Assembly (NCBI GenBank): GCA_902797005.1
Contig: CADBRE010000093.1
Span: 1 to 7,416 of the forward strand
Direction of reading: 5' to 3'
Source: an uncultured Erysipelotrichaceae bacterium
Lineage (GTDB): Bacteria; Bacillota_I; Bacilli_A; RF39; UBA660
Length of the DNA: 7,416 nucleotides
The position numbers were made by a program, and so were the translations under genes. This document shows, piece by piece, positions 1 through 4,903 of the stretch. Each line of letters begins with the position of its first letter. Within the stretch, counting starts at the first letter, position 1. The notes beneath the pieces are model-generated. The model did not search any database. It worked only from the letters and a program-made list of their open reading frames with translations, and was not told the origin of the DNA.

Positions 1-227
1 ATAGAAGATAGCATACTTACAATTTCACTTTGTCCGTAACTCTTAAGCATTTCTAAATAAACATCTTCTTTAGACTTTCTTAATACATCAGCCATCTTTC
101 CTATAAGTTCCCAAGCATAACTATTTTGCGATTTACTTCTTTTGTCTTTATGCTCTTTTATTTCAAAAGTCTTTTCTCTATCTTGATTCCATAACCAAGT
201 CATAATCTCTTGAGCTTTTCCCTGCAT
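1..227 (-). CDS. NinB-like phage recombination protein, N-terminal part (runs off the window)
   Basis: An open frame starts at ATG 225-227 and is still open at position 1, giving 75 residues; the C-terminus lies outside the window. The start is supported by an excellent ribosome binding site, GGAGGAATATT-ATG (GGAGG at 234-238). The product begins MQGKAQEIMTWLW. Residues 30-39 read RSKSQNSYAW, which fits the RSxxQNxxxW core of the NinB/Orf family of phage lambda, where the protein helps RecFOR-type functions load recombinases on ssDNA. It is followed by a helix and KSKEDVYLEMLKSYGQ, a block that I recall from similar Firmicute phage proteins. It overlaps the upstream exonuclease gene by 50 nt, so it is the next gene of the same leftward operon. 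Family assignment is by motif recollection only; another small phage recombination or replication protein is possible. Confidence 0.6.
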   Translation of the reverse strand, partial: MQGKAQEIMTWLWNQDREKTFEIKEHKDKRSKSQNSYAWELIGKMADVLRKSKEDVYLEMLKSYGQSEIVSMLSS

Positions 228-804
228 AATATTCCTCCAAAAGTTCTATAGCCATTTTTTCATTGATAGGTATTTCTACATATTTTCTTAAATCTTCTCT
301 CAAATGAACACCTTTTAAGAACTTTATATCTTTGTCATAACATTGTTGATATCCAATTCTATAAAGGTTAAGCTGATATGCCAAGTATTCTTTATCAAGT
401 ACACTAGTCCTTTTAATATCCCCTAGCCCTAATTGTTTATCTTTTTCTAAAACTAGATCTAGTCTTCCACAAGCAACAGGCTCATTATCTTTAAAAAGTA
501 TTATAGGTACTTCATTGTCTATTACTTCAAAGCCATATTGTTTTTGCAAGAACTTCATATTTTTGAGCTCTTTGCAAGTGATATCTTCCACTCCAAGCTT
601 GTAATAGTTTTCAATAGCTTCATGCACTCTAGTTCCTTTTTCAGCTGCTCTATTAAGAACACTCTCATCTATTCCTGCATACTTGTTTTTAAACTTTACT
701 TTCATTATTTGAGTGATAGAAGGAAGTATCACACCATCACATAAATAGGTGTGGCTTTCTTCTAAATACTCTACTGTGTGCCCTTTTATATTCCAAGTTT
801 CCAT
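178..804 (-). CDS. PD-(D/E)XK (RecB/Cas4-like) phage exonuclease
   Basis: This 208-aa protein carries the full set of PD-(D/E)XK nuclease motifs. They are a G-x-x-x-H-E helix (GTRVHEAIE, H61/E62), the metal-binding Asp in GRLDLV (D116), the core D129-I-K131, and the motif QLNLY (Q144...Y148) typical of the RecB/lambda-exonuclease branch. The expected role is to resect double-stranded DNA ends and expose single strands. The ERF annealing protein encoded two genes upstream would then pair those strands, as exo and bet do in lambda. The ATG (802-804) shares its A with the TAA of the preceding gene, indicating translational coupling. The protein is complete and of usual length for a stand-alone phage nuclease. 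A Cas4-like 5' exonuclease is the closest alternative, but it lacks the Cys cluster of an Fe-S domain (only C22, C77, C112 and C155, scattered). Confidence 0.82.
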   Translation of the reverse strand: METWNIKGHTVEYLEESHTYLCDGVILPSITQIMKVKFKNKYAGIDESVLNRAAEKGTRVHEAIENYYKLGVEDITCKELKNMKFLQKQYGFEVIDNEVPIILFKDNEPVACGRLDLVLEKDKQLGLGDIKRTSVLDKEYLAYQLNLYRIGYQQCYDKDIKFLKGVHLREDLRKYVEIPINEKMAIELLEEYYAGKSSRDYDLVMESR

Positions 805-1118
805 TATTTTAACTTAATCCTTATACTAGATTTAACAGGGCTCATTTTTATGTATTCATCATACAAATCACTATGTTCTTCTTTAAATCTCTTGCTATCA
901 AATGTTTCTCTATCAGTTGGCGCAATGTAATTTATTGCTAGCTCTGGGATATCTATTTTTAGAACTTTGTTAGCTTCCATATCCGCTAATAATTTGTCAG
1001 TGATATCGCTTAATTCCTCTTTAATTTGATTTTCTTTTTGCTTTAAATCTAATAAATAATTTACATATTCATTTTTTAAAACAGGATTACCATTTTCTAA
1101 TACTATTAAATCGTTCAT
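804..1118 (-). CDS. Conserved phage protein of unknown function, between annealing protein and exonuclease genes
   Basis: A 104-aa protein beginning MNDLIVLENGNPVL. A predicted long helix (about residues 15-50, rich in E/K/L, probably coiled coil) is followed by a short strand region (LKIDIPELAINYIAPTDRETFD) and a basic end (VKSSIRIKLK). I recognise this general pattern (helix, then 'I..PEL.I.Y..PT.RE.FDSK.FKEEH..LY') from recombination operons of Clostridium and Bacillus phages, but I know no function for it. The ribosome binding site GAAGG lies inside the end of the ERF gene and the gap to that gene is 2 nt. Its constant position between the annealing protein and the nuclease suggests a recombination or ssDNA accessory role; this is inference. 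Confidence 0.75.
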   Translation of the reverse strand: MNDLIVLENGNPVLKNEYVNYLLDLKQKENQIKEELSDITDKLLADMEANKVLKIDIPELAINYIAPTDRETFDSKRFKEEHSDLYDEYIKMSPVKSSIRIKLK

Positions 1119-1120
1119 TG

Positions 1121-1630
1121 TTATTTACCTTCTTTCTTTGCTATCAATTGACTTGCTTCTACAAGTGTTAAATCTTCTAGCTTATCTTTTTTTACCATTC
1201 CTAAAGCTTTTACTTGCTCTTCTTCGGAGAATAGGTCTTTTATTCTTTCCAACTGATATGGTGTAGCTTTTTCTACAGGTTTAGAGCTTTCTTTAGGCCT
1301 GCTTAAACTTGCCGCATCATCATCTTCAGTTGCTAGACCAAATGCCATTAATAAGCTATATCTTCTCGCATAAGTAAGTGCACTACCTTGTTCTTGCGCT
1401 GGATTCTTAACTCCCTGTAATGTTGCATCTACTACTCTGCAACCTCTGATAGGTTTTTCTTCCCATTTTCCATCAATACATCTATAAGTCATTATGTAAT
1501 CAACTCCATCAAACGTTTGGATTTCTTGATAATATCTCATATTGTTACTTTCTAAGTATTCATGTATTTGTGCTATATCGGTGTATTTATAGCCATATCC
1601 TTGTTTATTCTTTTTAACTGTAGTTTCCAT
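1121..1630 (-). CDS. ERF-family single-strand annealing protein
   Basis: A 169-aa protein with the signature block of the ERF superfamily at about residues 79-106: QGSALTYARRYSL followed by GLATEDDDA. An upstream YGYKYTDIAQIHEYL segment (residues 12-26) matches the usual start of the domain. ERF proteins form rings on ssDNA and promote annealing of complementary strands, serving phage circularisation and recombination. The C-terminal third (about 110-169) is a charged tail containing a predicted helical segment (TPYQLERIKDLFSEEEQVKAL), probably for partner contacts. It is a little short at the N-terminus compared with P22 Erf-type proteins because the first helix is reduced, but ATG 1628-1630 has a near-perfect site (GGAGGAATTATA-ATG) and overlaps the preceding stop (TAATG), so the start is secure. 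Confidence 0.9.
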   Translation of the reverse strand: METTVKKNKQGYGYKYTDIAQIHEYLESNNMRYYQEIQTFDGVDYIMTYRCIDGKWEEKPIRGCRVVDATLQGVKNPAQEQGSALTYARRYSLLMAFGLATEDDDAASLSRPKESSKPVEKATPYQLERIKDLFSEEEQVKALGMVKKDKLEDLTLVEASQLIAKKEGK

Positions 1631-1761
1631 TATAATTCCTCCAATCTTTCTTCTTCGTAAGCTATTTCAGCTAAATAATCGTTATATCTTTCTTCTTGTT
1701 CCATTTCATATTCTTCTGCATCATCAGGATAGTCATAAACCATCAAACTTGTTTCTATCAT
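1630..1761 (-). CDS. Very acidic 43-aa phage peptide, unknown function
   Basis: A short gene starting at ATG 1759-1761 and ending with TAA 1630-1632. The product is 43 residues, starts MIETSLMVYDYPDD and ends AYEEERLEEL. About 17 of 43 residues are Asp or Glu against only two Arg, so the net charge is near -15, and the C-terminal half is likely one helix. Three things support it as a real gene: a ribosome binding site (AAGGAAGG about 9 nt ahead), an ATGA overlap with the zinc-ribbon gene upstream, and a TAATG overlap with the ERF gene downstream. Both junctions are therefore coupled. The charge could mimic nucleic acid or bind basic DNA-binding proteins, but nothing in the sequence shows this. 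Confidence 0.72.
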   Translation of the reverse strand: MIETSLMVYDYPDDAEEYEMEQEERYNDYLAEIAYEEERLEEL

Positions 1762-1940
1762 TTTTCTTTTTCCTTCCTTAACTTGTATTTAAAATGTTCT
1801 TTAGTATTATTTTTTAATTTATGCTTACACCAAGTACATATTGTTTCATCTACATAAACTGGAATAGTAACTACATGTCCACACTTACATTTAACTTTAA
1901 ATTGAGCATATGTTCTTTCTTTTTCTATGTCCTTTAGCAT
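1758..1940 (-). CDS. Small zinc-ribbon phage protein
   Basis: A 60-aa basic protein with one zinc-binding motif: C18-x-C20-G-H22 in the first half and C35-T-W-C38 in the second, separated by a beta-rich stretch (VTIPVYVDET). The tail (residues 39-60) is strongly basic, with many Lys, and could contact nucleic acid. Its ATG (1938-1940) overlaps the end of the helicase-loader gene by 7 nt, and its TGA overlaps the next ATG. The TGA stop also shows that the standard code applies. Such zinc ribbons are common in phage replication operons without an established role. Confidence 0.75.
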   Translation of the reverse strand: MLKDIEKERTYAQFKVKCKCGHVVTIPVYVDETICTWCKHKLKNNTKEHFKYKLRKEKEK

Positions 1941-2446
1941 TCTTCATCGCCTTCATAGCCTAGCATCTCATAACCTCTTGTTTCTATCATAGGTGTTTGT
2001 TTAAGTGAAAGCTCTTGTGTGTAGTCTTGTCTATCAGTAAATAGTTCTTTAAAGGTTCTTCTTTCCCACTCTATATTTTCACTTTGACATAGTCTTTGAT
2101 AACCTATCATTCTAACTATTCCTCTAGTGTAGTCATTTAAGCTATTCATAGCTTTCTCTTCATTGTATGAGCCATAAGACCTTAATGCATTTCTTACTTT
2201 TTCCCATTCTTCATCTACATTAAGTTGAAGTGCTGGTGTAGTCATTCGTGCTATCTCTTGCTTGATATCAGCTATTGAAGGCATAAATTGTTTGGTCTTT
2301 ATTAGATTCTTTATTGCTGTTTTAAACTCTTCTAAATTATTTTCTGAAAACATTTCATACCATACTGCCACTTGACTACTGTCTATTTCCTTTCCGTATG
2401 CAGTTCCTAAAAATGTCATTGCTTTAGTAAATTCTTGTTTATTCAT
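1934..2446 (-). CDS. Replicative helicase loader/inhibitor (G39P-like)
   Basis: A 170-aa protein whose N-terminal 70 residues look like the helicase loader and inhibitor domain known from SPP1 G39P and many Firmicute phages. It has an 'FLGTAYGKEI' helix, then a 'VWYEMFSENNLEEFKTAI' helix, then the FMPSIADIKQEI end typical of that domain. The C-terminal part (about 75-170) is helical and charged. Such proteins bind the replicative helicase and bring it to the initiator at the origin. No helicase gene is visible here, so the partner is either encoded to the left of the window or is the host DnaC-type helicase. The ribosome binding site is ideal (TAAGGAGG, 6 nt before the ATG), and the gene starts 11 nt after the initiator stop. 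Confidence 0.75.
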   Translation of the reverse strand: MNKQEFTKAMTFLGTAYGKEIDSSQVAVWYEMFSENNLEEFKTAIKNLIKTKQFMPSIADIKQEIARMTTPALQLNVDEEWEKVRNALRSYGSYNEEKAMNSLNDYTRGIVRMIGYQRLCQSENIEWERRTFKELFTDRQDYTQELSLKQTPMIETRGYEMLGYEGDEEC

Positions 2447-2457
2447 GTTTTTCCTCC

Positions 2458-3243
2458 TTAAAATCCGCTAAAGTCAAATGAATTTGCCAAATCTTTCGTT
2501 GTTAATTTTTTTTGAGGTTGATTCAGATAGCTTTCAAATTTATTTCCAAATAATGTTTCTGGTCTTAGATATTTTGAAAACTTTGTATCGTTAATCCAAT
2601 CTCTAGTTTTGGTATCTATGACTTTATAAAATTGTTCTAGAGTAAACTTTTCGTTTAATCTAGCTTTAATTAAATCGTTGGTTTTTCTTGTTGTATATTT
2701 GTATTTCGATCCAGTCTTTTCATTGAGATAATCGATAACTTTGTGTATGATAACTTGCTGTTCATTAAGAACTTCTACTTTTGGTTCATTTTCGTCTATA
2801 TCGTTCTGCTCAGCAGGACTATATTTATTCTCTTCTATACTACTCTCTTCTCTTCTATACTCTTCTATACTATACTGGTTTAACATTTGTTTAACATTTG
2901 TTAAACATTCGTATTTTTCGGTGTTTTCGTTGTATGTTAAGAGTTTTTTCTCCTCCTGATAAATTGTGGCAGTAATTCTATTTCTATCTAGGTAATTATT
3001 TCTCTTCCAATCGGTAATAACTACTACTCCACTTTTAAATGGAATAAGATATCCTTTAGCTACCAAAAGTCCAACACTATCATAATTTCCACCATATAAT
3101 CTTAAGACTTTCCTAGGATTAACAAATCCTTCATCATCCGCTTCCATACCTAATAGGAAATATAGTGCTTTGGCTTCCATAGGCAAATCTAAAAAGCTAT
3201 CTTGATTAACTATCTCAATGTCAAACATTCTCTTTCTTGCCAT
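2458..3243 (-). CDS. Phage replication initiator (replisome organiser) with Phg_2220_C C-terminal domain
   Basis: A 261-aa protein in three parts. Residues 1-100 form a predicted winged-helix DNA-binding domain; the stretch AKALYFLLGMEADDEGFV is the usual phage replisome-organiser signature. Residues 110-165 are a charged, low-complexity linker with an internal echo (SIEEYRREESSIEENKY). Residues 167-242 match the 'conserved phage C-terminal' domain Phg_2220_C, ending in YLRPETLFGNKFESYL. These proteins bind repeats at the phage origin and recruit the helicase through the loader, which is the next gene here. The linker-coding DNA contains three tandem 11-bp repeats (2878-2910) that look like the binding sites, as for gene O of lambda. 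The start ATG 3241-3243 has AAAGGG about 9 nt ahead. Confidence 0.83.
   Translation of the reverse strand: MARKRMFDIEIVNQDSFLDLPMEAKALYFLLGMEADDEGFVNPRKVLRLYGGNYDSVGLLVAKGYLIPFKSGVVVITDWKRNNYLDRNRITATIYQEEKKLLTYNENTEKYECLTNVKQMLNQYSIEEYRREESSIEENKYSPAEQNDIDENEPKVEVLNEQQVIIHKVIDYLNEKTGSKYKYTTRKTNDLIKARLNEKFTLEQFYKVIDTKTRDWINDTKFSKYLRPETLFGNKFESYLNQPQKKLTTKDLANSFDFSGF
2878..2910 (-). repeat. Three tandem 11-bp iterons, candidate replication origin inside the initiator gene
   Basis: Read on the minus strand there are three adjacent 11-mers: GAATGTTTAAC (2900-2910), AAATGTTAAAC (2889-2899) and AAATGTTAAAC (2878-2888). The last two are identical. Next to them, at 2831-2840, 2851-2860 and 2861-2870, the 10-mer GTATAGAAGA occurs three times. 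The period of about one helical turn and the location in the linker of a replication initiator are both typical of phage origins that lie within the initiator gene. Origin function is inferred. Confidence 0.55.
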
Positions 3244-3287
3244 GCTTTATTCCCTTTCTCAAATAATTAATAACCAAAACCCTCAAT

Positions 3288-3316
3288 TTGATTTTCCGTA
3301 CAAAATATGTTATACT
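3288..3316 (+). promoter_or_regulatory. Possible plus-strand (antisense) promoter over the inverted repeat
   Basis: TTGATT (3288-3293), a 17-bp spacer and TATACT (3311-3316), preceded by TG one base upstream (3308-3309; extended -10). The left arm of the inverted repeat lies in the spacer and the right arm covers the predicted start near 3323. Transcription would run against the early operon, into the membrane-peptide and excisionase-like genes. No plus-strand gene follows, so if active it would give an antisense RNA. It is called from consensus match alone. Confidence 0.4.
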
Positions 3317-3328
3317 TTATGTACGGAA
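3294..3328. promoter_or_regulatory. Perfect 9-bp inverted repeat in the gap before the replication initiator
   Basis: TTCCGTACA (3294-3302) is repeated as its exact reverse complement TGTACGGAA (3320-3328), with a 17-nt AT-rich spacer. It lies in the 109-nt gap between the 40-aa membrane-peptide gene and the initiator. It could be an operator, or an RNA hairpin in the early leftward transcript. On the plus strand the right arm is followed by CTTTTTAT, so it also resembles a weak plus-strand terminator. Adjacent to it is a smaller hairpin, GAACTT/AAGTTC (3326-3331 with 3337-3342). Confidence 0.6.
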
Positions 3329-3352
3329 CTTTTTATAAGTTCTTTTACCCTT

Positions 3353-3475
3353 TTATAGAGCCTTTGAAAGTTCTTGAATTGCAATTATTACTAATCCTAA
3401 AATGATGAATGTTATATATCTTTCATCTTTTTTTGTTGGATTATCATAAAGTGCATTTGCTATTTTCTTTATCAT
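3353..3475 (-). CDS. 40-aa single-pass membrane peptide
   Basis: A short gene from ATG 3473-3475 to TAA 3353-3355. The product starts MIKKIANALYDNPTKKDERY with a polar, charged first half. A hydrophobic stretch follows (ITFIILGLVIIAI, about residues 21-33), then the ending QELSKAL. It has a strong ribosome binding site (AAAGGAGCTTAAATA-ATG) and overlaps the end of the preceding gene by 32 nt. This, together with the clean hydropathy pattern, makes it a likely real gene although it is very short. It most likely has one transmembrane helix with the N-terminus inside. Function unknown; small membrane peptides in early operons can act in exclusion or membrane recruitment, but there is no sequence proof. 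Confidence 0.68.
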   Translation of the reverse strand: MIKKIANALYDNPTKKDERYITFIILGLVIIAIQELSKAL

Positions 3476-3740
3476 TATTTAAGCTCCTTTCTATACCATG
3501 TATTTTTTTTAAATAACTGGTATTAATTTTTAAATAATCTATTACTAATTCCGTTGGTAATAATCCAAAAGGAATATAATAGTTTCTTTCTTTAGCAAGC
3601 TTTCGTATTTCATTTGCAATTACGCCTGCTTTAGTTGTACCACAACAAGCTAATTTGGCTATATCAGTATTTCTTAAAAAAGATTTACTTAATATGTCTA
3701 ATGTAGCACTTGCTGTTTGAGGTTCTTTAATCTTTGCCAT
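3444..3740 (-). CDS. Small helix-turn-helix protein, excisionase-like
   Basis: A 98-aa protein. Residues 24-50 (NTDIAKLACCGTTKAGVIAN and following) form a helix-turn-helix: a DIAKL helix, a turn, then a recognition helix rich in K and R. They are followed by a hydrophobic wing (YYIPFGLLPTELVIDYL, 54-70) of the 'G..P...v..yL' kind. This is the layout of small winged-helix excisionases and DUF3173-like element proteins, though I cannot place it in a named family. It is the second gene after the Cro-like gene, and its leader carries a 14-bp element (3761-3774) also found upstream of the integrase, which fits a recombination-direction or early regulatory role. AAAGGAG lies just ahead of ATG 3738-3740. 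Confidence 0.55.
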   Translation of the reverse strand: MAKIKEPQTASATLDILSKSFLRNTDIAKLACCGTTKAGVIANEIRKLAKERNYYIPFGLLPTELVIDYLKINTSYLKKIHGIERSLNNDKENSKCTL

Positions 3741-3760
3741 TTTTTCTCCTTTCTTTTTTT

Positions 3761-3774
3761 GTGGTAGATTAGGT
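3761..3774 (-). repeat. 14-bp element shared with the integrase leader (copy 1)
   Basis: On the minus strand this reads ACCTAATCTACCAC and lies between the Cro-like stop and the ribosome binding site of the excisionase-like gene. An exact copy lies on the plus strand at 6022-6035 ahead of the integrase. Upstream context is also similar (AATA, then an A-run, in both). The two copies form a 14-bp inverted pair about 2.3 kb apart that encloses the whole immunity region. Confidence 0.7.
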
Positions 3775-3784
3775 TTTTATTGTG

Positions 3785-3979
3785 CTAAGCATTAATGAAA
3801 TAATTTGCATCAACGTTTAAGGCTAAAATTATTTCAACAAACTCATCTGCTCCAATTTTTCTTTTCCCATTAAGCATCATTGACAATACATTTTCTGGTA
3901 TTCCAGTTTTATCAGATATAAACTTCTGCTTTATACCATTTTCACTAATGTATTTTGAAACTTTTTCGTATACTTTCAT
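3785..3979 (-). CDS. Cro-like helix-turn-helix regulator
   Basis: A 64-aa protein, essentially one HTH domain: MKVYEKVSKYISENGIK, then QKFISDKTGIPENVLSMML (about residues 18-36, helix-turn-helix) and a final amphipathic helix. It is the first gene of the leftward early operon, divergent from the Xre repressor. Its likely role is that of Cro, binding the operators between the two genes to favour lytic growth. An upstream in-frame ATG at 4004-4006 would add nine residues, but it lies within operator O1. ATG 3977-3979 has the proper site AAAGGAG at 6 nt, so the shorter form is chosen. Confidence 0.8.
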   Translation of the reverse strand: MKVYEKVSKYISENGIKQKFISDKTGIPENVLSMMLNGKRKIGADEFVEIILALNVDANYFINA

Positions 3980-4001
3980 TTTTTCTCCTTTCCTACATAA
4001 T

Positions 4002-4099
4002 TCCAATTATCTTGGATTACATTTTCATTGTATTTCAACATTCTTGGATTGTCAATACTTTTTTTCAACTTTTTTGAATTTTATTTCAAGATATTTGAA
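4002..4099. promoter_or_regulatory. Operator array of the lysis/lysogeny switch (four sites)
   Basis: Four 15-bp near-palindromes of form TYCAA-N5-TTGRA: O1 TCCAA/TTGGA at 4002-4016, O2 TTCAA/TTGGA at 4034-4048, O3 TTCAA/TTGAA at 4064-4078 and O4 TTCAA/TTGAA at 4085-4099. Half-sites lie 10 bp apart, one helical turn, as for dimeric HTH repressors. Site centres are 32, 30 and 21 bp apart. O1 lies just downstream of the early start site, O2 sits between its -10 and -35, O3 lies upstream of its -35, and O4 lies just upstream of the repressor promoter. O3 and O4 have the two perfect palindromes. Confidence 0.8.
4027..4055 (-). promoter_or_regulatory. Leftward early (lytic) promoter
   Basis: On the minus strand: TTGACA (4050-4055, perfect -35), a 17-bp spacer and TACAAT (4027-4032, five of six -10 bases). 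The expected start is near 4020, about 40 nt ahead of the Cro-like ATG. The spacer contains operator O2 (4034-4048) almost exactly, so repressor bound there would block RNA polymerase. It is the only strong promoter visible for the whole leftward operon. Confidence 0.85.
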
Positions 4100-4107
4100 T
4101 TTTCGTG

Positions 4108-4136
4108 TTTACTAAATTGAATTTTTGTGCTATTAT
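4108..4136 (+). promoter_or_regulatory. Promoter of the repressor/immunity operon
   Basis: TTTACT (4108-4113), 17 bp, then TATTAT (4131-4136) with an extended -10 TG at 4128-4129. The predicted start is near 4143, so the leader is only about 18 nt and consists mostly of the ribosome binding site. It starts 8 bp from operator O4, so repressor bound to O4 could touch polymerase and activate, or Cro could repress. Confidence 0.7.
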
Positions 4137-4160
4137 TTACTTGTGAAAGGAGGGCAAAAC

Positions 4161-4523
4161 ATGTCAATAGGAGATAATATTAGAAGTGCTAGAATAAATA
4201 AAAGACTTACTCAATCAGAATTGGCAAGTCTACTACAAAAAAATGGCATAGATATAGGTAATACCACTATAAGCAATTGGGAAAATGGGACTTCTAAACC
4301 GGATCCTGATACTATTGAAGAAATATGTAAAATATTGGATGTAGATGGAAACTACATTTTAGGTTTTAGCAAAGCTGAAAACGAAGAAAAAAACTTTAGT
4401 GAACTTGATTTACTCTTTTCTAAGCATAAAGACAAATTAACTGAAGGTGATGAAGCCATTATAAAAGCAATAATTGAGCAAAGAATGAAAGAAATAGATA
4501 AGGAGTTAGATGGAGATGAATAA
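4161..4523 (+). CDS. Xre-family immunity repressor (ImmR/CI-like)
   Basis: A 120-aa protein. Residues 4-68 are an HTH_3 domain: IGDNIRSARINKRLTQSELA, then a helix-turn-helix with a turn longer than usual (LLQKNGIDIGNTTISNWENG, 24-43), then TSKPDPDTIEEICKIL. The longer turn belongs to a known subfamily of Firmicute phage repressors. The C-terminus (75-120) is an acidic helical tail with no Ser/Lys self-cleaving domain. This fits repressors of the ICEBs1 ImmR type, inactivated by a separate protease, and such a protease is encoded two genes on. The start is ATG 4161 with GGAGGG 6 nt ahead; a TTG at 4125 in frame overlaps the promoter and is rejected. It overlaps the next gene by 14 nt. Confidence 0.88.
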   Translation: MSIGDNIRSARINKRLTQSELASLLQKNGIDIGNTTISNWENGTSKPDPDTIEEICKILDVDGNYILGFSKAENEEKNFSELDLLFSKHKDKLTEGDEAIIKAIIEQRMKEIDKELDGDE

Positions 4524-4848
4524 AACCGATAAGACAGCAATAACAATATTTATTATAATTGACATAATATCTACTTTTGGTTCAATTGTAAGTAATATAT
4601 TATTTTATAATATTATTAGTTTAATAGTTACTTGTTTTTGTATTAATCATTATCAATTAAGCAATAGTAAGAAAAATCTTTTCAAAATAATTGGGGGATT
4701 AACAATACTCTCACTAATAATAAAAATATTACTTTTAACAGAAATTAAAGGAAACTTGCTATTTTGTCTTTTGATTACAATGTCAATAATCTCATATTAT
4801 TTAATTATTGAATTGCCATATAAAATAACACACAAAAATAATGAATAA
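4510..4848 (+). CDS. Multi-pass membrane protein in the immunity operon
   Basis: A 112-aa, very hydrophobic protein that I cannot assign to a family. Four transmembrane segments are likely, at about residues 10-30, 32-46, 58-76 and 82-101, with short polar loops (NHYQLSNSKKN at 46-56, inside by its positive charge) and a polar tail (KITHKNNE). It starts inside the end of the repressor gene (14-nt overlap), so it is translated with the repressor in the lysogen. ATG 4510 lies 4 nt after GGAG and ATG 4516 lies 10 nt after it; either could be the start. Genes in this position often alter the host surface or exclude other phages; that role is a guess here. Confidence 0.78.
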   Translation: MEMNKTDKTAITIFIIIDIISTFGSIVSNILFYNIISLIVTCFCINHYQLSNSKKNLFKIIGGLTILSLIIKILLLTEIKGNLLFCLLITMSIISYYLIIELPYKITHKNNE

Positions 4849-4876
4849 AATAACAAAATAAGTATGCTAGTACAGG

Positions 4877-4903
4877 TACTTAATAGAAAGGATTTATTAA
4901 GTA
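4877..4903 (+). promoter_or_regulatory. Hairpin holding the ribosome binding site of the immA-like gene
   Basis: TACTTAATA (4877-4885) pairs perfectly with TATTAAGTA (4895-4903). The 9-nt loop GAAAGGATT contains the ribosome binding site of the metalloprotease gene, and the last paired base is the A of its ATG. A structure of this kind could limit translation of the protease. The stem is mostly A-U, so it would be weak and perhaps temperature-sensitive or opened by translating ribosomes. Confidence 0.55.

Noticed and set aside
538..744. Plus-strand open frame of 68 codons
   Set aside because: It lies wholly inside the exonuclease gene, has no ribosome binding site and gives a protein rich in S/F/L/Y typical of an antisense shadow.
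2831..2910. CRISPR-like array
   Set aside because: The units are 10-11 bp, directly adjacent, without spacers, and lie inside a coding gene; iterons explain them.
2741..2959. Plus-strand open frame of 72 codons
   Set aside because: Antisense to the initiator's low-complexity linker; its Ser-rich, hydrophobic sequence is explained by the repeats there.
4125..4160. TTG start that would lengthen the repressor by 12 residues
   Set aside because: It overlaps the extended -10 of the repressor promoter and lies upstream of the ribosome binding site; ATG 4161 has GGAGGG at proper distance.
4352..4546. Minus-strand open frame over the end of the repressor gene
   Set aside because: Shadow of the repressor; Ser-rich with no start signal.
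4864..4902. Earlier ATG for the ImmA-like protease
   Set aside because: No ribosome binding site ahead of it, whereas ATG 4903 has AAAGG; the extra 13 residues show no family resemblance.
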